Positions 7,493 to 15,607 of a DNA stretch of 28,411 nucleotides are shown here, piece by piece (within the stretch, counting starts at the first letter, position 1; the number at the start of each line of letters is the position of its first letter). The notes beneath the pieces are model-generated. The model worked only from the letters and a program-made list of their open reading frames with translations. It searched no databases and was not told the DNA's origin. The stretch comes from an uncultured Clostridia bacterium (GTDB lineage: Bacteria > Bacillota > Clostridia > TANB77 > CAG-508), in the NCBI GenBank assembly GCA_934101145.1, contig CAKOPZ010000020.1:1-28411 (forward strand), read 5' to 3'. A program made the position numbers and the translations under genes.

Positions 7493-8128
7493 ATGGAATT
7501 TAGTAATAAAACAAAAGACATTTTAGAATGGATAGCGTGTATTTTAATAGCATTGATACTTGCTTTAGTTATAAGATATTATGTTGGAACACCTACTATT
7601 GTTCAACAAGTTTCTATGTATCCAACATTAAAACAAAACCAACGTCTTATTTTAAATAGATGGGTTCGTACAACAAAAACAATGCCAGAGCGTGGAGATA
7701 TAATTACTTTTGAAGCTCCAACAAGTGACTCATATCAATTTGATGGTAGTAGTGTTGTTGCTAAATATTCTAGAGAACCCAAAACTCTTTTAAGCAAAAT
7801 TGTACATTATGGCCTTGAAATAGGAAAAGACAGCTATATAAAAAGAGTTATTGCACTTCCAGGTGAACATCTTCTTATTTCAGATGGCAAAGTATATATA
7901 AATGGTGAAGAATTAAAAGAAGATTATCTACAACCACAAATTACAACATCTGTTGAAGATTGCCCTTATTATGATTTAACTGTTCCAGAAAATTGTGTAT
8001 TTGTTATGGGTGATAACAGACCTGAATCTACAGATAGCAGAAGATTTGGATGTATTCCACTTGAAAAAATTGAAAGTAAAGTTTGGATTCGTTTTTGGCC
8101 ACTTAATTTATTTGGAAAAGTTCAATAA
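7493..8128 (+). CDS. lepB: Signal peptidase I
   Basis: The 211-residue protein has one N-terminal membrane segment (about 10-30) and the S26 serine peptidase boxes: SMYPTL with nucleophile Ser41, YIKRVIALPGEH with general base Lys117, and VFVMGDNRPESTDSRRFG near the C-terminus. It removes signal peptides from exported proteins at the outer face of the membrane. I start at ATG 7493 after AAGGAG; an upstream in-frame ATG at 7418 precedes the promoter -10 and cannot be used. First gene of an operon with holB 24 bases downstream. Confidence 0.95.
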   Translation: MEFSNKTKDILEWIACILIALILALVIRYYVGTPTIVQQVSMYPTLKQNQRLILNRWVRTTKTMPERGDIITFEAPTSDSYQFDGSSVVAKYSREPKTLLSKIVHYGLEIGKDSYIKRVIALPGEHLLISDGKVYINGEELKEDYLQPQITTSVEDCPYYDLTVPENCVFVMGDNRPESTDSRRFGCIPLEKIESKVWIRFWPLNLFGKVQ

Positions 8129-8152
8129 TATAAATCTTAGGAGGGATATAGT

Positions 8153-9018
8153 TTGAGTTTTGAAAATATTGTTGGAAATGCAGAAGTAAAACAGCTATTA
8201 ATTCATTCTGTTTCCACTTCTAATATATTACATAGTTACATGTTTATAGGTAATATGCGGAATAGGTAAATGCCTATTTGCAAAAGAATTTGCAAAAGAG
8301 ATATTAAATGTAAATGTAGAACTAATAAATAACCCTGACTTCATGCTAATAGACGCAGAAGATGGCAAAAGCATTAAAATAGAACAAATACGATATATGC
8401 AAGAAAAAATTGCGGAAAAACCAATTGCATCAAATAAAAAAGTATATATAATTAACAATAGTGATACTATGACAAAAGAGGCGCAAAACTGTCTTCTTAA
8501 AACTTTGGAGGAACCTCCAGAATACGCAGTAATTATACTGGTTCTAGCAAATGAAAATAATATGCTAAATACCATTAAATCGCGTTGTACAAAAATAATG
8601 TTTAATCCACTCTCTAAGGAAGAAATTATACATTATTTTAATTCAAATGGTTTAGAGATGCCAAATGAAAGAACTTTAAAATTGTGCGCGCGGAAGTATT
8701 GCCACACTTCTGCAAATGCAAGATGAAGCAATAAATTATGACCAAATAGATTCAATCTTTGAAAATACAGAAAATGTTGATATGATTGATGTTTGGAATA
8801 ATAGCAATGTTTTATATCAATCAAAAGAAAATATTATGCATTTACTTGAATATATAAATGTTATTTTATTTGAAAAATTAAAACAAACAAACAATTTACA
8901 TTATAGTAATTGTATTTCTTATGTAGAACAAACAAAAAAAAGATTATCATCAAATGCAAATTTTGATATGTGCATTGATAATCTTTTGCTTAAAGTATGG
9001 GAGGAATTTCATGAATAA
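8153..9018 (+). CDS. holB: DNA polymerase III delta' subunit, needs two +1 shifts at CGG codons
   Basis: The start is TTG 8153, 7 bases after AGGAGGG. Frame one gives SFENIVGNAEVKQLLI...HSYMFIGNM and then CGG (8258-8260), with a stop three codons later. Skipping one C and reading GGA restores GIGKCLFAKEFAKE, the Walker A loop, then the LIDAEDGK block, EAQNCLLKTLEEPPE, and the clamp-loader SRC motif (about 143-145). At CGG 8691-8693 the frame fails again. Skipping C gives GSIATLLQMQDE and runs to the stop at 9018. The result is 287 residues with no other defect. The delta' subunit belongs to the clamp loader of the replicase and is essential, so a true double knockout is unlikely. The lepB-holB-ricT order matches other Firmicutes. 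The ricT start overlaps the holB stop by 8 bases, so translation should reach the end. Confidence 0.9.
8258..8261 (+). other. CGGA +1 frameshift site 1, in holB Walker A
   Basis: The in-frame codons read AAT ATG CGG AAT AGG TAA. Omitting the C at 8258 gives GGA ATA GGT AAA, the GIGK of the nucleotide-binding loop, with glycine 36 made at the site. The same heptamer TGCGGAA at 8411-8417 has its CGG out of frame (GCG GAA) and causes no shift. Confidence 0.85.
8691..8694 (+). other. CGGA +1 frameshift site 2, in holB
   Basis: The in-frame codons read TGC GCG CGG AAG TAT. Omitting the C at 8691 gives GGA AGT ATT, the GSI motif that follows the helix before the last domain in delta' proteins. Without the shift the frame ends at 8726. 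Confidence 0.85.
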
Positions 9019-9934
9019 TATAGTAGGAGTTAGATTTAGAAAACCAGGCAAAATTTATTTTTTCGATCCAGGTTATCTAAAAATAAACCAAAAAGATAAA
9101 GTCATTGTTGAAACTTCTTTTGGAGAGGAACTTGGCGAAGTTGCTATATGCAAAAGAAACATGCCAGATTCAAAATTAGCTACACCTTTAAAAAAAGTTA
9201 TTAGATTAGCTACACCAAAAGATTTAAAACATTATGAGGAAAATAAGAAAAAAGAAAAAGAAGCTTTTAAAATATGTGAAGAAAAAATAAAAAAATATAA
9301 ACTTGATATGCATCTTACAGATGTAGAATATAAATTTGATAATAGTAAAATTTTATTTTACTTTACAGCTGATGGAAGAATTGATTTTAGGGAGCTTGTA
9401 AAAGAGCTTGCCTCTATATTTAAAACTAGAATAGAACTTAGGCAAATTGGTGTAAGAGATGAAGTTAAGCGCATTGGTGGAAATGGTGTTTGTGGTAGAG
9501 AGCTTTGTTGCTGTTCATTTTTAAACGACTTTGAAACAGTATCAATAAAAATGGCAAAAGAACAAAATATATCATTAAATCCATCAAAAATATCTGGTAA
9601 TTGTGGCAGACTTATGTGTTGTCTAAAATATGAACAAGAAGTATATGAAGATAAATTAAAAAGACTGCCAAAGATTGGAGCAACAGTTAAAACTGCCGAT
9701 GGAGAAGGCGTAGTTGATTCTATTGAAACATTAAAAGAAATCGCAAGAGTCAAATTTAAAGATGAAGATAATACTTATTTTTATAAAAAATATCCAGCAT
9801 CTGAATTAAGAATAATAAAAAATGGCTCTTCTGATAAAATGAATGAAGAGGAAAAAGAAAATTTAAAAGAACTTCAAAAATTGGAAGAACTTGAAGAACA
9901 AGATAGTAAAAATAAATTGGAAGACGATATTTAA
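9011..9934 (+). CDS. ricT: RicT (YaaT), PSP1-domain protein
   Basis: The 307-residue protein has the PSP1 C-terminal domain. It carries VGVRFRKPGKIYFFDPG at the start, a region around FTADGRIDFRELVKEL, and the cysteine-rich blocks GVCGRELCCCSF and GNCGRLMCCLKYE. In Bacillus RicT forms a complex with RicA and RicF that carries iron-sulfur clusters and assists RNase Y in mRNA maturation. The cysteines are retained here. The start at ATG 9011 follows GGGAGG and overlaps the holB stop, which indicates translational coupling. The final ~40 residues are rich in Glu and Lys. An upstream in-frame start at 8954 lies within holB and lacks a binding site. Confidence 0.92.
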   Translation: MNNIVGVRFRKPGKIYFFDPGYLKINQKDKVIVETSFGEELGEVAICKRNMPDSKLATPLKKVIRLATPKDLKHYEENKKKEKEAFKICEEKIKKYKLDMHLTDVEYKFDNSKILFYFTADGRIDFRELVKELASIFKTRIELRQIGVRDEVKRIGGNGVCGRELCCCSFLNDFETVSIKMAKEQNISLNPSKISGNCGRLMCCLKYEQEVYEDKLKRLPKIGATVKTADGEGVVDSIETLKEIARVKFKDEDNTYFYKKYPASELRIIKNGSSDKMNEEEKENLKELQKLEELEEQDSKNKLEDDI

Positions 9935-9947
9935 GGAGGTGAATATT

Positions 9948-10118
9948 ATGGCATATAAAATTACAGATAAATGTATCAGTTGTGGAGCTTGTAGTGCAGC
10001 ATGTCCTGTATCTTGCATTTCACAAGGTGATGATAAATATGTTATTGATCCAGATAGTTGTATAGAATGTGGTACATGTGCAGGTGTTTGCCCTGTAGGT
10101 GCTCCAGAACTAGATTAA
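9948..10118 (+). CDS. 2[4Fe-4S] ferredoxin
   Basis: The 56-residue clostridial-type ferredoxin has two CxxCxxCxxxC clusters (CISCGACSAACPVSC and CIECGTCAGVCPVG) and carries low-potential electrons. ATG 9948 follows AAGGAGGTGA at an ideal distance. It is the last gene of the lepB operon and faces the convergent pyruvate:ferredoxin oxidoreductase operon, for which it is a plausible acceptor. Confidence 0.96.
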   Translation: MAYKITDKCISCGACSAACPVSCISQGDDKYVIDPDSCIECGTCAGVCPVGAPELD

Positions 10119-10134
10119 ATTAAAATTTAGTTTC

Positions 10135-10170
10135 AAAAAGAAGTTAGCATGCAATAGCTAACTTCTTTTT
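10135..10170. terminator. Bidirectional terminator between ferredoxin and porB
   Basis: A 14-bp stem (10135-10148 with 10157-10170) with an 8-base loop has A-runs at the left foot and T-runs at the right, so it can end both convergent operons. Confidence 0.9.
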
Positions 10171-10177
10171 TATCTTT

Positions 10178-11131
10178 TTATTCTTTATTTGTCATTTCTT
10201 CTAAATCTAAAAGTTCTTGCCACCTTTTATCAACTTCTTTTTGGAATTCTTCAATCATCCATTCATTTCCAGGTTTAAACATATGTTTAAATCTTTTTTG
10301 TGGTCTTAAAAATTCTTCTACTGGTAACTTTTTAGCTGGCTTATATGTTATTTTATATTTCCCATTAACAACTTCATAAAGTGGCCAATAGCATGTATCA
10401 ATAGCAAGTTTATTCATTTCCATTAATTTATCTGTATCATATCCCCATCCTCTTGGACATGGAGATAATACATTTAGAAAAGCTGCTCCTTCTGTATAAA
10501 TTGCTTTTTCTGCTTTTTCGTATAAATCTTTGTAATTATTTACTGCAATTGATTGAGCAACATATGGTATATGATGTGAAACCATAATTTCAGTTAAATC
10601 TTTTCTTGATTGCATTTTTCCTGGAATTACGCTTCCTGCAGGACTTGTTGTTGTATCTGCAAATTTTGGTGTTGCAGATGAACGTTGAATACCTGTATTC
10701 ATGTATGCACCATTATCATAGCAAACATAAACCATGTCGTGTCCTCTTTCCATTGCACCAGATAAACTTTGAAGCCCTATGTCATATGTTCCACCATCTC
10801 CACCAAAAGTAATAAATTTTGTTGTTTTATCTTCTGGTAATTTTCCTTGTTTTTTTAATGATTTATATGCTGCTTCAACTCCTGAACAAGTTGCTGCTGC
10901 ATTTTCAAAAGCTGTGTGAATATATGAGTCTGTCCATGAAGTATATGGATATATGAAACTTGATACTTCCATACAACCTGTTGCATTTGATATAACTGCA
11001 TGATCTTCTGGCTTTAATGCTCTTAATATCATTCTTGCTACTGATGGAGCACCACAACCTGCGCACATTCTGTGTCCAGCAGTAAATCTTGAAGGCTTTG
11101 TAGCCATCACTTCTTTTAAATTATATGCCAT
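10178..11131 (-). CDS. porB: Pyruvate:ferredoxin oxidoreductase beta subunit
   Basis: The 317-residue subunit binds thiamine pyrophosphate through GGDGGTYDIGLQSLSGAMER (110-129) ending at the Asp-Asn of CYDNGAYMN. It holds a [4Fe-4S] cluster with cysteines at C23, C26 (MCAGCG), C53 and C225 (SPCPRGWGYD). With the alpha, gamma and delta subunits it converts pyruvate and CoA to acetyl-CoA, CO2 and reduced ferredoxin. It is 4 bases after porA and last in the operon. Specificity for pyruvate rather than another 2-oxoacid is likely from the pattern but not proven. Confidence 0.93.
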   Translation of the reverse strand: MAYNLKEVMATKPSRFTAGHRMCAGCGAPSVARMILRALKPEDHAVISNATGCMEVSSFIYPYTSWTDSYIHTAFENAAATCSGVEAAYKSLKKQGKLPEDKTTKFITFGGDGGTYDIGLQSLSGAMERGHDMVYVCYDNGAYMNTGIQRSSATPKFADTTTSPAGSVIPGKMQSRKDLTEIMVSHHIPYVAQSIAVNNYKDLYEKAEKAIYTEGAAFLNVLSPCPRGWGYDTDKLMEMNKLAIDTCYWPLYEVVNGKYKITYKPAKKLPVEEFLRPQKRFKHMFKPGNEWMIEEFQKEVDKRWQELLDLEEMTNKE

Positions 11132-11135
11132 GTTA

Positions 11136-12320
11136 TTACTCCTTTCTTAGTCCTAAATATCTATATGGATTTTCAACTTTTCCTGAATCTACAACATCTT
11201 GCAAATCTGTATATACTTGCTTAATCTCTTTTGCAGTTGTGTCTCTTCCACCTATTCCATAAACATAGCTTAAAGCTTTAACATTGTTTCCATTTACATA
11301 CATACCTGAAACAACATCTTCAAATAATGCTCCACCAGCTGCATTTAAAGAATCTGCTTTGTCAAGAACTGCAACTGCTTTTAGATGTGATAAACTTTTT
11401 GCAATTTCCTCTGCTGGGAATGGTCTAAATACACGAACTTTTAACATACCAGCTTTTATTCCTTTTTCTCTTAAAGAATCAACTACATCTTTTGTAGTTC
11501 CAGCTGTTGAGTTCATACAAACAACAGCAATTTCTGCATCATCCAATCTATATTCTTCAAATAAATCATATTTTCTTCCTGTCATTTTTTCGAATTCTTT
11601 CGCAACTTCTAAAATTACCTTTTTAGCATTTTTCATAGCTTCTGCTTGTTGATATTTGTGTTCAAACAAAAATGCTTGTAAGTCCATTGGTCCAATAGCC
11701 ATAGGCTCTTTATCATTTAACAAATAATGCTCTGGTTCATATTTTCCAACAAATTCTTTTACTTTTTCATCTTCAATTAATTCTATATTTTCAATTGAAT
11801 GTGATGTAATAAATCCATCTTGACATACCATTAGTGGTAATAAAACATCTTTATTTTCTGCAATTTTATGTGCCATAATTAAGTTATCATATGCTTCTTG
11901 ATTGTTCTCTGAAAATAGCATAATCCATCCACTATCACGTACACCCATTGCATCTGAATGGTCATTGTGTATGTTAAGTGGTCCTGATACTGCACGGTTT
12001 ACCAATGACATAACTATTGGTAGTCTCAAACTTGAAGCAATATATATCATTTCCCACATCAAAGAAAGTCCATTTGCTGATGTAGCTGTCATAGCTCTTG
12101 CGCCTGCTGCTTCTGCACCAATACATGCACTCATTGCACTATGTTCACTCTCTACTGCAACAAATTCTGTATCAACACTACCATTGCTTACAAATGTTGA
12201 AAAATATTGTGGTATTTCTGTTGATGGTGTAATTGGAAATGCTGCAACAACATCTGGATTAATTTGTTTCATTGCAGTAGCTGCTGCTTCGTTTCCACTT
12301 AAACGTTCTCTTATACTCAT
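11136..12320 (-). CDS. porA: Pyruvate:ferredoxin oxidoreductase alpha subunit
   Basis: The 394-residue alpha subunit starts SIRERLSGNEAAATAMKQ and has the PITPSTEIPQYF substrate-binding segment, VAVESEHSAMSACIGAEAAG and TATSANGLSLMWEM, followed by the transketolase C-terminal-like domain. It supplies part of the active site facing the TPP of the beta subunit. It lies in the middle of porC-porD-porA-porB with 16- and 4-base gaps. Confidence 0.93.
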   Translation of the reverse strand: MSIRERLSGNEAAATAMKQINPDVVAAFPITPSTEIPQYFSTFVSNGSVDTEFVAVESEHSAMSACIGAEAAGARAMTATSANGLSLMWEMIYIASSLRLPIVMSLVNRAVSGPLNIHNDHSDAMGVRDSGWIMLFSENNQEAYDNLIMAHKIAENKDVLLPLMVCQDGFITSHSIENIELIEDEKVKEFVGKYEPEHYLLNDKEPMAIGPMDLQAFLFEHKYQQAEAMKNAKKVILEVAKEFEKMTGRKYDLFEEYRLDDAEIAVVCMNSTAGTTKDVVDSLREKGIKAGMLKVRVFRPFPAEEIAKSLSHLKAVAVLDKADSLNAAGGALFEDVVSGMYVNGNNVKALSYVYGIGGRDTTAKEIKQVYTDLQDVVDSGKVENPYRYLGLRKE

Positions 12321-12336
12321 ATTACATTTATCCTCC

Positions 12337-12621
12337 TTATTCTTTCATCTCAATTGCTCCAAATGGGCACACTCTTGCACAAACACCGCATCCTTTGCAG
12401 TAATTATAATCAAAATCTGTTCTCTTTTCGTCTTTTCCCACTGGAATTGCATCATCTGGACATACTGGGAAACATAGTCCACATTGTTTGCATTTATCTG
12501 ATAAAAAAACAGGTTTCATACTTCTCCAGTCTCCTGTTTTAAATTCTCTTGCATTTCCTGCATCATAGATATTTCCACCAATTGTCATATCACATGCAGG
12601 TGTATTTTTATCAATTTGCAT
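12337..12621 (-). CDS. porD: Pyruvate:ferredoxin oxidoreductase delta subunit
   Basis: The 94-residue ferredoxin-like subunit has two clusters: CKQCGLCFPVCPDDAI and CKGCGVCARVCPFGAI. It passes electrons from the catalytic dimer to external ferredoxin. The N-terminal 45 residues contain the GDWRSMKPVFL lead-in typical of the delta subunit. Confidence 0.93.
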   Translation of the reverse strand: MQIDKNTPACDMTIGGNIYDAGNAREFKTGDWRSMKPVFLSDKCKQCGLCFPVCPDDAIPVGKDEKRTDFDYNYCKGCGVCARVCPFGAIEMKE

Positions 12622-12636
12622 TATTCTGCCTCCTTT

Positions 12637-13221
12637 TTAATCTATTTCTTTAACCTCACTTAAAGCCATTTCTAAAGCTTTCATATTTCCTTCGATAACT
12701 TCTGGTTTTTTTGCAAATTTATGTTTAAAAGAACCTTGCATATCTTCCAAAAAGTCTTTTTCATCCATTACTTTGCTTACTTTAACAATTGCAGCAAGCA
12801 TTGGAGTATTTGGAAAATATCTTCCAAGTGTTTCCATTGATACCTTTCTTGCATCAATAGTAAATATTTTCCCTTTATATCCTTTTAAAGCTGTCTTTAG
12901 ATAATCAGCATCTTTTGTTGTATTTATCACAATTGCTCCAGATTCTTTAAGTCCTGATGTTACATCTACACATTCTAAAAGTGTATCATCAACAACTACA
13001 ACATAATCTGGCTCATATATATTACTATGGATACGGATAGGATTATCACTTATTCTGTTATATGCAGTAATTGGTGCTCCCATTCTTTCTGGACCATACT
13101 CAGGAAATCCTTGAATATATTTTCCTGTATTAAAAGCTGCATCTGCAAGTAACAAAGACGCTGTTTTAGCACCTTGACCGCCTCTACCATGCCATCTAAT
13201 TTCTACTAAATTATTACTCAT
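12637..13221 (-). CDS. porC: Pyruvate:ferredoxin oxidoreductase gamma subunit
   Basis: The 194-residue subunit shows the family opening EIRWHGRGGQGAKTAS, then GFPEYGPERMGAPITAYNR and VVVVDDTLLE. It completes the four-subunit (archaeal/Thermotoga-style) enzyme, in contrast to the single-chain enzyme common in many clostridia. First gene of the operon: AAAGGAGG sits before ATG 13221 and a clear promoter lies upstream. Confidence 0.93.
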   Translation of the reverse strand: MSNNLVEIRWHGRGGQGAKTASLLLADAAFNTGKYIQGFPEYGPERMGAPITAYNRISDNPIRIHSNIYEPDYVVVVDDTLLECVDVTSGLKESGAIVINTTKDADYLKTALKGYKGKIFTIDARKVSMETLGRYFPNTPMLAAIVKVSKVMDEKDFLEDMQGSFKHKFAKKPEVIEGNMKALEMALSEVKEID

Positions 13222-13256
13222 TTATAGAAACCTCCTTTTTTAAAATTGATATTTTA

Positions 13257-13285
13257 AGTATATTACTTATTAGCAAAATAGTCAA
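13257..13285 (-). promoter_or_regulatory. Promoter of porCDAB
   Basis: On the minus strand TTGACT (13280-13285), a 17-base spacer, TATACT (13257-13262), about 35 bases before the porC start. No convincing terminator separates it from walK. Confidence 0.8.
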
Positions 13286-13344
13286 GAAAATAGCTGTTTA
13301 TTATACTATATAGTCTATTAAAGCATAATCAGTCTAATAAATAA

Positions 13345-14775
13345 TTACGCTTTTTTTGCTGGAAGTCGAATTACAACTTCTGTTCCTTTTCCAGCTTCAC
13401 TTTTTATATCAATACTTCCCTTGTTTTGGTCAAGAATTTCCTTTGCAATAGAAAGTCCAAGCCCTGTGCCTCCCATTTCTCTTGTACGTGCTTTGTCAAC
13501 TCTATAAAACCTTTCAAATATTCTGCCCAAGTCTTCCTGTGGAATTCCTATTCCATTGTCAATTACTTTAATATATGCATCATTGTACACAAAACCAACA
13601 TACACCTTAATTGTTCCATTTTCCGGTGTATATTTTATTGCATTAGACAATATATTTAAAACAACTCTTTCAATTCCATATTTATCAGCTTGAACTGGTG
13701 GAACACTTGCTGTAACAAAACATTCCATATTGTGTTTTTTCTTTTCAATTTCAAATTTTAATTTTTCCTGACATTTTTTTACTAAATCTCCAAGGTCAAA
13801 TTCTGTTTCTTCCTTTTTTATTTTTTTGCTATCATATCTTGAAAGTGTAAGTAAATCTGTAACAAGTTGAGCCATTCTTCTTGCTTCTGTTGCAATTACC
13901 CCTAAAAACTTATTTTGAGTTTCCTTGTCATATTCTCCTTCAAGTAAAGTGTCTGCATATCCCATAATAGATGTAATTGGTGTTTTAAGCTCATGAGATA
14001 CATCTGCAACAAATTCTTTACGCATATTATCTAATCTCACATGTTCTGTTATATCTTGTATTAATGTGATTACTCCACCAGGCCTATCATTTTCATCTTG
14101 AAATGGAGCAAACAATATATTTACATACTTCTCTCCCACATTTTTTCTTTGTTCTGATGAAGTCCAATTTTCCAAATATACTATTTTTTCTATATTTATA
14201 TCAATTTTTAATTTTTCAAATATTTTATCAAAATTGTTTTCCTCATCTGTAATGTCAAGAAGCTGTTTTGCTGCAGGATTTATGTGAATAATTTTACCAC
14301 TCATATCAAATGCAATTATACCATCTGTCATATGTAAAAGAATAGTTTCAATTTGCCTTTTTTGTCTATTAACTTCACTTAATTTTTGTTTAAGTTCTGT
14401 TGTCATTATACTAAATGCATTCGTTAAATCTCCAACTTCACTATCATGTGCTTCATTTTTTTCAATCTCTACATTTTCTCCTGAAGCAATTTTTTCCGCA
14501 CTTTTTATTAGTTTTTTCATTGGAGATACCAAAGATTTTGAAACAAAATACCCAACAAGTAAAGAAATAATAATATACACAATAGTTGATATAATCATCA
14601 CAAATTTCGTCTGATTTATCTGACTGTTTATTATATCAATCATTTCTGGCAGATTTGTTAAAGAAGCTTCTAACCCTTTAAGCATATATATATAGCTAAT
14701 TCCAGTACCTGTAATTAGTATTATTCCTAAAATAAAAAATATTAAAACTATTTTTGTCTGTATATTTCTATTCAT
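13345..14775 (-). CDS. walK: Sensor histidine kinase WalK
   Basis: The 476-residue kinase has two membrane segments (about 9-31 and 58-78), a HAMP domain (79-135), a PAS domain (about 140-245), the dimerisation box FVADVSHELKTPITS with phosphorylated His261, and an ATPase domain with LNILSNAIKYTPENG, DNGIGIP and GGTGLGLSIAKEI. It pairs with the WalR-type regulator upstream to adjust cell wall metabolism. The outer loop is only about 26 residues, against the large outer PAS domain of Bacillus WalK, so the input signal probably differs. This shorter form is closer to streptococcal and some clostridial versions. Confidence 0.88.
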   Translation of the reverse strand: MNRNIQTKIVLIFFILGIILITGTGISYIYMLKGLEASLTNLPEMIDIINSQINQTKFVMIISTIVYIIISLLVGYFVSKSLVSPMKKLIKSAEKIASGENVEIEKNEAHDSEVGDLTNAFSIMTTELKQKLSEVNRQKRQIETILLHMTDGIIAFDMSGKIIHINPAAKQLLDITDEENNFDKIFEKLKIDINIEKIVYLENWTSSEQRKNVGEKYVNILFAPFQDENDRPGGVITLIQDITEHVRLDNMRKEFVADVSHELKTPITSIMGYADTLLEGEYDKETQNKFLGVIATEARRMAQLVTDLLTLSRYDSKKIKKEETEFDLGDLVKKCQEKLKFEIEKKKHNMECFVTASVPPVQADKYGIERVVLNILSNAIKYTPENGTIKVYVGFVYNDAYIKVIDNGIGIPQEDLGRIFERFYRVDKARTREMGGTGLGLSIAKEILDQNKGSIDIKSEAGKGTEVVIRLPAKKA

Positions 14776-14799
14776 GCTTTTCTCCTATTAATTTAATAT

Positions 14800-14825
14800 A
14801 AGCACCAATATAATTATTGATGCTT
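14800..14825 (-). other. Intercistronic stem-loop between walR and walK
   Basis: On the minus strand a 10-bp stem (14816-14825 with 14800-14809, one U-G pair) with a 6-base loop lies in the 62-base gap and is not followed by a T-run. It could be an mRNA processing or stabilising element that sets different levels of regulator and kinase. Confidence 0.55.
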
Positions 14826-14837
14826 CTAGTTACTTAA

Positions 14838-15584
14838 TTATTTTGATGATAGGTAGTATCCTACACCTCTTTTTGTTATCAATATTTTAGGACTTGACGT
14901 ATCAATTTCTATTTTTTCTCTTATTCTTCTTATTGTTACATCCACTGTTCTAATATCTCCATAATATTCGTAGCCCCACACTTTTTCTAACAATGCTTCT
15001 CTTGTAACAACTTGTCCTGGTTGATTTGCTAAATATTTTAAAACTTCAAACTCTCTTAGTGTTAAATCTATAATATTTCCTCTTACCTTAACTTCAAATT
15101 TATTTAAATCTATTTGTAATTCACCAATTTGAATAATTTCGTTTTCTTCACTTGTAGATTCAGCATTTTTTTCTTCTTCAACGCTTATTATTTTGCTTTC
15201 AGCTTTTCTCAAATTTGCTTTAACTCTTGCAATTAATTCTCTAACACTAAAAGGTTTTGTTATATAATCATCTGCTCCAAGTTCTAGTCCTAATATTTTG
15301 TCAATTTCTTCATCTTTAGCAGATATCATAATTATAGGCATATCAAAAAAATTTCTTATCTTTTTGCATACAGTTAATCCATCTATTTTTGGAAGCATTA
15401 TATCAAGCAAAATTAAGTCCGGCTTTTTATCAAAAGCAATGCGAATTGCTTCTTCTCCATCATTAGCCTCTAATGTATTGTATCCTTCCTTTTGAAGATT
15501 ATATACCAATATATCAACAATTGGTTTTTCATCATCAACAATTAATACTGTTTTCTTCATTGTATCTGCATTATTATCTTCCAT
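14838..15584 (-). CDS. walR: Response regulator WalR (OmpR/PhoB type)
   Basis: The 248-residue regulator has a receiver domain with the acidic pair DDEK (17-20), phosphoacceptor Asp61 in LLLDIMLP, and the switch Lys in TKPFS. It ends in a winged-helix DNA-binding domain. The phrase WGYEYYGDIRTVDVTIRRIR is characteristic of WalR/YycF. The linker between the domains is long and acidic (about residues 130-152). The start at 15584 follows AGAGAGG. It is followed by walK and preceded by a membrane protein gene 23 bases away. Confidence 0.92.
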   Translation of the reverse strand: MEDNNADTMKKTVLIVDDEKPIVDILVYNLQKEGYNTLEANDGEEAIRIAFDKKPDLILLDIMLPKIDGLTVCKKIRNFFDMPIIMISAKDEEIDKILGLELGADDYITKPFSVRELIARVKANLRKAESKIISVEEEKNAESTSEENEIIQIGELQIDLNKFEVKVRGNIIDLTLREFEVLKYLANQPGQVVTREALLEKVWGYEYYGDIRTVDVTIRRIREKIEIDTSSPKILITKRGVGYYLSSK

Positions 15585-15607
15585 AAAATCGACCTCTCTA
15601 ATTTTTA

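Noticed and set aside
8153..9018. holB as a decayed pseudogene
   Set aside because: All segments are in good coding condition with intact motifs, the only lesions are at CGG, and the downstream gene still overlaps its stop.
13286..13344. Terminator after walK
   Set aside because: Only a short ACTATATAGT palindrome and no T-run; not convincing.
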